From NCBI RefSeq assembly GCF_900114415.1, contig NZ_FOSZ01000002.1, forward strand, positions 62,001 to 126,000: 64,000 nt of DNA. Direction: 5' to 3'. This DNA comes from Shimia haliotis. GTDB taxonomy: Bacteria > Pseudomonadota > Alphaproteobacteria > Rhodobacterales > Rhodobacteraceae. The position numbers were made by a program, and so were the translations under genes. The notes under the pieces were generated by a model. That model was not told the DNA's origin. It ran no database searches and was given only the letters and a program-made list of their open reading frames with translations. Shown here one piece after another: positions 59,124 to 64,000 of the stretch (position 1 is its first letter; each line of letters starts with the position of its first letter).

Positions 59124-61681
59124 CAAGCCTCAAACTCCGAAAAGTCGAAGTTTGCCTTCACATTCCAACGGAATTTGTCACCGTTGATATCATCTTCGGG
59201 CATTCCTTTCGGAGGCGCAATCCTGACAGCTTGAAGGAAATGCTCCGTGGTCATTCCCGGTCCGTCACCCAGCACCGCAGCAACTTTGACCCAGTCCTCG
59301 TAGAAGTATTCAGCCAACAAAGGGATTACCTTGTGGCGCATAACGTCGTCTACGTCAGCCCGGCTACGACAATTGGTGAAATAAGCATGTCCTATCTGAT
59401 GTTCACGATCGAACAGATACTCGATGCGTTCGTTGATCGTGGACAAAAGCGTGCGAAGGTTGATGCCACCGACGTCCTCAGAAAGAACTCTTGGGTCTGG
59501 CATCAACTCCTGAAACGTGAAACGTCTGCGCAACGCTGTGTCGAGCAGCGCGATAGAGCGATCCGCTGTGTTCATCGTGCCCACGATATGTAGATTGGGC
59601 GGCACCCCAAAGCGCTTCTTAGAATATGGCAGTTGAACACGAACTTCATTCTGCGCGCCCAATCGCTTGTCCTGTTCAAGCAATGTAATGAGTTCACCGA
59701 AAACCTTGGAAATGTTCGCGCGGTTGATCTCGTCGATGATCAGAACATAGTCCCGGCCCTCCTTGCTGTGGAGAGATGTGTCTTCGCCGAAAGTGATCTC
59801 TTCAAGCGCGTCCCAGTCGATTAACGACTGGTTCAGCTTGTAGACCGAATGTCGCCTGAACCCATTGGGGTAAAATCTACTGCGATCGGTTCCTTCATCG
59901 CTGCGCCAGAGCCACTCCATTTTGCGCCGGTGAGGGTGATAGGTCGCATCAGGATCGAAGTAATACTCACCAACAACCTGGCCGAATGCTTGGATACGAT
60001 CACGACCATCAGAAACCACCACATAGTCGCCCACTTGCATATCAGCCCTAAACGAGAAGGTGCAGACGATGTTTCCGTCATGACCACTGGCATCTGGGTT
60101 CTTCTTCGTCCTCCATTCAGCGAAAATCTCGTTGAATTCGTCAAACCGCTCATCAGACCAATCGATGTCTTCTCCCCACCCAAGATGGATCAGATCGTTA
60201 TCGAGGCCAAAGCGGATCCTGTCATCTTCGACATGTCTTCTGCCAAGAGCTACCTTAAAGACGCGCGAAGAACGGTCTAGGCGTTGCGATCCACCATGAT
60301 CGCCTTGATCCAGCCTCGCACGTTCACTGATCCGTTTGAAAATTCCTTCATGGCATTTCAGCCGGAAGCCCGTTCCGCCAGCTGTTTCATCAGGACCTTC
60401 AAGGTCATCGTCGCCGGTACTCGGCCGCAAGCCCTCGACGAATTCTTCGTATGACAAGGATTGGTGAAAGGTCAGGAACTCTATCCGCCCCTCATTCGCG
60501 AGACGCCGATACTCAGTAGTTAATGCGTCTCTATCGTCTCTGAGCTCCGCGGCGGCCTCGGTCCCGATACAGAGCCGCACCGCTTCCCATGCCGTCTGAT
60601 ACGTCTTGCCCGTGCCCGGCGGGCCATAGAGGATCAAGTTTACGGCGGAAGGCGAAGTTGTATTGTTTGTGTCGGTCACGATGTCCGCCTCCGGTTGGGA
60701 ATTGAGCGTGTATGTAAATACGGTCGAGCTGCTTGGGTTCGGCTCGGTACTTGTGGGCGGCGGAACTTGCGCAAGATTCTGGAACTTTTCACCGCCCAAG
60801 GCCTGGCAGATGTTCGGGAAGGCGTCCTTCAGCCCAATTGCCGCTGCAAGGTCGCCCGCGCGGATGGAGACCTCCCTAGCCGCCTTTTCCCGGGCTGGTT
60901 CGATGAAATAGTTCAGAGCACAGAGTCTGATCCGATCAGCGCCTTCCATCAGGTGCTCGTAGCGTTCAGGTCGCTCGATCGGCTGATCGTTTTGGTCAAC
61001 GATAATGAAACCAGCATTGTGAAGACGCGCAGCAGCATCCGACTTCTGTCCCCAACCGCCGTTTAATTTTGTCTTGCCCAGAATGAATCCAATCAGCGGT
61101 TTGGTCGGATAGACGCGGTTTTCGCGATCTCGCGATGACCGGACCCAATAGTCGCGTGGTTCACCGAAAACACCAAAATTATCGCTATGAGCCCCGTTGT
61201 TGCGGAAACTATCGTACGCGTCCATCGCGGCTTCAATCTGGGCTCGAGATATTACTCTGCCTTGTGCGAAGCCTTGGGTCTCAGTGATCACAGAAATGAG
61301 CCGATCAATGTCCTCTGGACCAGTAACCTTAATACATAGGCAGTCGTCTTTTTCGAACGATTGTTTCTGACTTAAAGCCACATGGCGTCCGCCGCTTGGC
61401 GGCTTGGAATGATCGTATGGTCTAGGTTCTGGGAAGAAACCAGCCTCCTTCATTGCTTCCGCATGTTTGGCGTGAACAAAGAAGTTTAGCGCCGGTCGGG
61501 TCAGCTCCCAAAGAAAAGCCTCATCATCTTCGAGCTTGAAGAAGGCCATTTTCTTAACGGCGTGAACGGGAATTAGAGGTGCGTTCCTCAGCTTGCTAAA
61601 AATTGCCATACGATGTGGCGCGGGTGATTGTTCTGCGTCGGCCTCATTTTCCGACACTCTCTTTTCAATGTCGCTCCACAT
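59123..61681 (-). CDS. mcrB: McrB-type AAA motor with inserted EVE/PUA-like domain
   Basis: 852 aa. N-terminal part (about 100-260) with VYPTKPLIGFILGKTKL and ARLHNAGFIIVD resembles target-recognition heads of McrA/McrB proteins. Walker A GPPGTGKT lies at 353-360 but Walker B (LIIDEINRAN) only at about 647-656, so nearly 290 residues separate them. The insert (about 470-630) has a beta-rich block with GDYVVVSDGRDRIQAFGQVV and DPDATYHPHRRKMEWLW, like EVE/PUA readers of modified bases. The sensor region TMNTADRSIALLDTALRRRF follows. Directly abuts the helicase gene. Confidence 0.88.
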   Translation of the reverse strand: MWSDIEKRVSENEADAEQSPAPHRMAIFSKLRNAPLIPVHAVKKMAFFKLEDDEAFLWELTRPALNFFVHAKHAEAMKEAGFFPEPRPYDHSKPPSGGRHVALSQKQSFEKDDCLCIKVTGPEDIDRLISVITETQGFAQGRVISRAQIEAAMDAYDSFRNNGAHSDNFGVFGEPRDYWVRSSRDRENRVYPTKPLIGFILGKTKLNGGWGQKSDAAARLHNAGFIIVDQNDQPIERPERYEHLMEGADRIRLCALNYFIEPAREKAAREVSIRAGDLAAAIGLKDAFPNICQALGGEKFQNLAQVPPPTSTEPNPSSSTVFTYTLNSQPEADIVTDTNNTTSPSAVNLILYGPPGTGKTYQTAWEAVRLCIGTEAAAELRDDRDALTTEYRRLANEGRIEFLTFHQSLSYEEFVEGLRPSTGDDDLEGPDETAGGTGFRLKCHEGIFKRISERARLDQGDHGGSQRLDRSSRVFKVALGRRHVEDDRIRFGLDNDLIHLGWGEDIDWSDERFDEFNEIFAEWRTKKNPDASGHDGNIVCTFSFRADMQVGDYVVVSDGRDRIQAFGQVVGEYYFDPDATYHPHRRKMEWLWRSDEGTDRSRFYPNGFRRHSVYKLNQSLIDWDALEEITFGEDTSLHSKEGRDYVLIIDEINRANISKVFGELITLLEQDKRLGAQNEVRVQLPYSKKRFGVPPNLHIVGTMNTADRSIALLDTALRRRFTFQELMPDPRVLSEDVGGINLRTLLSTINERIEYLFDREHQIGHAYFTNCRSRADVDDVMRHKVIPLLAEYFYEDWVKVAAVLGDGPGMTTEHFLQAVRIAPPKGMPEDDINGDKFRWNVKANFDFSEFEA

Positions 61682-64000
61682 TTAATTCTGTTCCCATGTC
61701 TTTAGTGCACACAGCGTATTCACCAGCTGCACTTGCTCGACAGTGTTGCACTTGGCCTCGCGCAATCGCGGCGCGCCGAAAACCAAGGCCAGACCCTTAG
61801 CGCGTGAGACCGCGACATTGATGCGATTCAGCGAAAACAAAAACTCCATGCCTCGTGGTGTCTCATCTGCCGACGACGCGGTCATTGACACAAGACAAAT
61901 TGGAGCTTCCTGCCCCTGAAACTTATCAACGGTGCCAACACGAATGGCCTCTGGCAGCGCGTCTCGAAGCGCATTGACCTGGGCATTGTAAGGAGCGACC
62001 ACAATGATGTCGGTTTCCCGGAGCGGCCGTGTGGTTCCGTCCTTGTCCGTCCACGTCCCCTTGAGAAGGTCCGCGGCGGCGGCTTTGATTGCCTGAACTT
62101 CTTCCAGCGCAATCTGTGCGTTGGATTGATGCTCAACCGGCACCCAATAGGCACCAGAAAATGGAAGTGACGGGCAATCGACAGACTGGTTTTCGGTGTC
62201 CGGATGGCTCGACAGCCTGCCCTCATACACTTGGTCCGAAATAAACTCGCACACCTCAGGATGCATCCGGCGCGTCGTCGCAAGGAAAATACCCCGATCG
62301 GCGGGAACAGTCGCGTGCTCGCCGAGCATCCACTGGAGGCAAGACAAGTTCGCAGGCTCCGGATGTGCGCCCTGGATTACCTGGGGCAATTGCTGTGGGT
62401 CGCCCACCAGGACAATGTTGCGCGCAGAACGACCCATCGCGGCCATATTGGCCAGACCCACCTGCCCTGCTTCATCGACAAAGAGCCAATCGAAAGCTTG
62501 AATGTTTTCCTCTCGCGCGAAGAAAAATGCGGTCCCACCAACCACGTCACCGCCTGCGACAGCCTCATCATTGGACTTTGTGCGCCGAACTGCGCTGCCA
62601 TTTGGATAGCCATCGTTGTCGCTGGAAACTTTGTGCACCAAGTCAGGCATCTCTGTTTGAACGCCCTCCTCCACCGCAGAAACGCAGCCCATCAGCACAT
62701 TGCGAATGGCTTCATGGCTGTTTGACGCCACACCAACGCGATAGCCTTTGCGCACCAAGGACAATATTGCGCGAGCGCTGACATAGGTCTTGCCGGTGCC
62801 GGGCGGTCCCTGGATAGGCAAAACCGTTCGGTCCATGTCATTTACAACTGATATTGTTGCCTCGACCGGGTCTCCCCCGCCAACAAGATCAGGGGGGCGG
62901 CCGCTTCGAAGTCGAGGATGGCTACGCGACAGAAGATCGTCCACCGCACTATATACTCGCCCACCGCATTGATCCGCGATCACATCTTGCAACGCCGAAG
63001 CGATGACATCGGTTCGCAGAGGCCAGTCCGGATGTAGCGATAGATGATCAGTCAGCAGATCAGCTTTGCCTGGGCCAACCTTGATTTTGATTGTTCGCGC
63101 GCTGCGATCCATGGCCTCAATGCCAACAGTCACAGGGGGCGTATCAAAGGCCGGCACGGTCGCTTTTTTCCCTCGACGCAATTTGGTTTCTTGTTGTGGA
63201 AAGCTGTATTCACGTGCGAATGAGCGCTTGATCGGCTCAACCGCCCCAACCGCCACAAGACCACCCAGAGCATCCAGGTCGTCAATCAGGTCATCTTCGT
63301 CCTTTGCCGCACTTTCAAAGACGGCCCATTGAGCCGGTTTGACCTCGCGTTTGTGGAAACTTCCCAGGTCAAACAACATCGACTGCCGGTCTTCGGGTAA
63401 ACCGCTTTCTGCAAGCTGTGCGCGCAATGCAAGCGCCTCGGCGTCTTCTTCATCCTCTTGCTCCTGCGCATCCGCAACCAACGCAGGCCAGGGACCAGCA
63501 GGACGAATACGCGCAAGCCAATCTCGCAACTCTTCCGTCGAAATGCAGTCGATGCGATTGTAATCCTCAATCTCGTCGAGAATTTGCTGCTCCTGCGTTT
63601 CACGCCACTGCTCGTAGGCAACGACAGAGCCGCCGGCAGTTGTGACCTCGCCGTCGCGCTTTCGGTCATAAAATGCTTCCATCGACTTGATGGAATAATT
63701 GCGCTCGGACCCGATCAGTCCACCGCGAACGACAGCAAACAGGTCGACGAAACGACGTTCTCTCAGGAGGCGGTCCAAGAACGCTTCACCAATCCCGTAT
63801 TTGGATGTCAACCGCTTGAGCGCGGTGATTTCATACGGGGCGTAATGATAAATGCGCGCGGTCGGGTATTCTTCAATCCGGGCGCGAAAGAAGTCCAACA
63901 AGTCCGAAAGTGCCTGAGCTTCTTCCTTATGATCATGGGCCCAAAACGCCTTGAACGCGCCATCAAACCAAAGCCCATGCAAATATTCGAGCCCCCCCTC
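61682..64000 (-). CDS. YprB/Dna2-like RNase H-fold nuclease fused to SF1 helicase (partial, runs off right edge)
   Basis: At least 772 codons; the frame is open to the edge (reads GGLEYLHGLWFDG, a typical inner part of the YprB RNase H-like domain), so the N-terminus is missing. The nuclease part (about 1-180) has YHYAPYEITALKRL and DYNRIDCISTEELRDWL. The helicase has Walker A QGPPGTGKT, Walker B WLFVDEAGQVG, GDPQQLPQ, and VDKFQGQEAPICLVSMTAS with ALSRAKG-like VAVSRAKG. It matches TM0106-type nuclease-helicases and ends at the mcrB start, so it likely belongs to the same defence operon. Confidence 0.88.
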   Translation of the reverse strand, partial: EGGLEYLHGLWFDGAFKAFWAHDHKEEAQALSDLLDFFRARIEEYPTARIYHYAPYEITALKRLTSKYGIGEAFLDRLLRERRFVDLFAVVRGGLIGSERNYSIKSMEAFYDRKRDGEVTTAGGSVVAYEQWRETQEQQILDEIEDYNRIDCISTEELRDWLARIRPAGPWPALVADAQEQEDEEDAEALALRAQLAESGLPEDRQSMLFDLGSFHKREVKPAQWAVFESAAKDEDDLIDDLDALGGLVAVGAVEPIKRSFAREYSFPQQETKLRRGKKATVPAFDTPPVTVGIEAMDRSARTIKIKVGPGKADLLTDHLSLHPDWPLRTDVIASALQDVIADQCGGRVYSAVDDLLSRSHPRLRSGRPPDLVGGGDPVEATISVVNDMDRTVLPIQGPPGTGKTYVSARAILSLVRKGYRVGVASNSHEAIRNVLMGCVSAVEEGVQTEMPDLVHKVSSDNDGYPNGSAVRRTKSNDEAVAGGDVVGGTAFFFAREENIQAFDWLFVDEAGQVGLANMAAMGRSARNIVLVGDPQQLPQVIQGAHPEPANLSCLQWMLGEHATVPADRGIFLATTRRMHPEVCEFISDQVYEGRLSSHPDTENQSVDCPSLPFSGAYWVPVEHQSNAQIALEEVQAIKAAAADLLKGTWTDKDGTTRPLRETDIIVVAPYNAQVNALRDALPEAIRVGTVDKFQGQEAPICLVSMTASSADETPRGMEFLFSLNRINVAVSRAKGLALVFGAPRLREAKCNTVEQVQLVNTLCALKTWEQN

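Overview
The window looks like alphaproteobacterial DNA, most likely Rhodobacterales. The evidence is the high GC content and several protein families common in Rhodobacteraceae prophages (DUF7220, DUF6362, DUF6511, and DUF2924 next to a serine recombinase). Almost all of it (1 to about 55.5 kb) is one large prophage of contractile-tailed, mosaic type, with a lambda-type head and a P2-type tail. The last 8 kb is bacterial chromosome or island DNA carrying toxin-antitoxin-like genes and an McrBC restriction locus. No tRNA, rRNA, CRISPR array or complete insertion sequence was found.

Layout of the prophage. The late genes run on the minus strand, so they read from right to left: small and large terminase (32.5-30.0 kb), portal, gpW connector, S49 protease with a nested scaffold, decoration protein and major capsid protein (30.0-25.2 kb). 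Next come the baseplate and tail genes in P2 order (V, W, J, I, a large fibre/baseplate protein, sheath, tube, E/E' chaperone with a -1 frameshift, tape measure, U, X, D; 25.0-10.7 kb). Then follow lysis (holin, endolysin, Rz/Rz1; 10.6-8.7 kb) and tail fibres, including two tandem paralogous fibres of about 820 residues (8.7-0 kb). The left prophage end is outside the window.

Upstream of the terminase (32.5-40.3 kb) lies an accessory block: a WecA/MraY-like sugar-phosphate transferase, small plus-strand genes, a VanZ-like protein, a ParB-methyltransferase fusion, a misplaced tail gene, and two toxin-antitoxin modules (VapBC and AbrB/Doc). The early replication and recombination operon (51.3-40.3 kb, minus strand) starts with an AlpA-like HTH gene. 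It encodes a Sak4-like ATPase, a probable ssDNA-binding protein, a DEAH helicase, a Cas4/RecB-like nuclease, a primase-helicase and a RuvC-like resolvase. An iteron array and a large hairpin downstream of the primase-helicase gene are the best origin candidate. An S24 repressor (52.4 kb, plus) faces a divergent minus-strand gene across an operator-like dyad. The integration module (DUF2924, serine recombinase, accessory protein; 53.1-55.5 kb, plus) ends beside a near-perfect 31-bp palindrome.

To the right are parD with a truncated parE, a three-gene operon headed by a zinc-ribbon antitoxin-like protein, and mcrC, mcrB and a YprB/Dna2-like nuclease-helicase, the last running off the right edge. 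The prophage therefore sits against a defence island and carries its own methyltransferase, TA modules and a cell-surface enzyme. The points most worth a second look are: an apparent gene fusion across a G8 tract; the frameshifted chaperone; an antisense orphan antitoxin domain inside the late operon; the zinc-ribbon three-gene operon; a McrB with a domain inserted inside its ATPase; and several dense repeat arrays.
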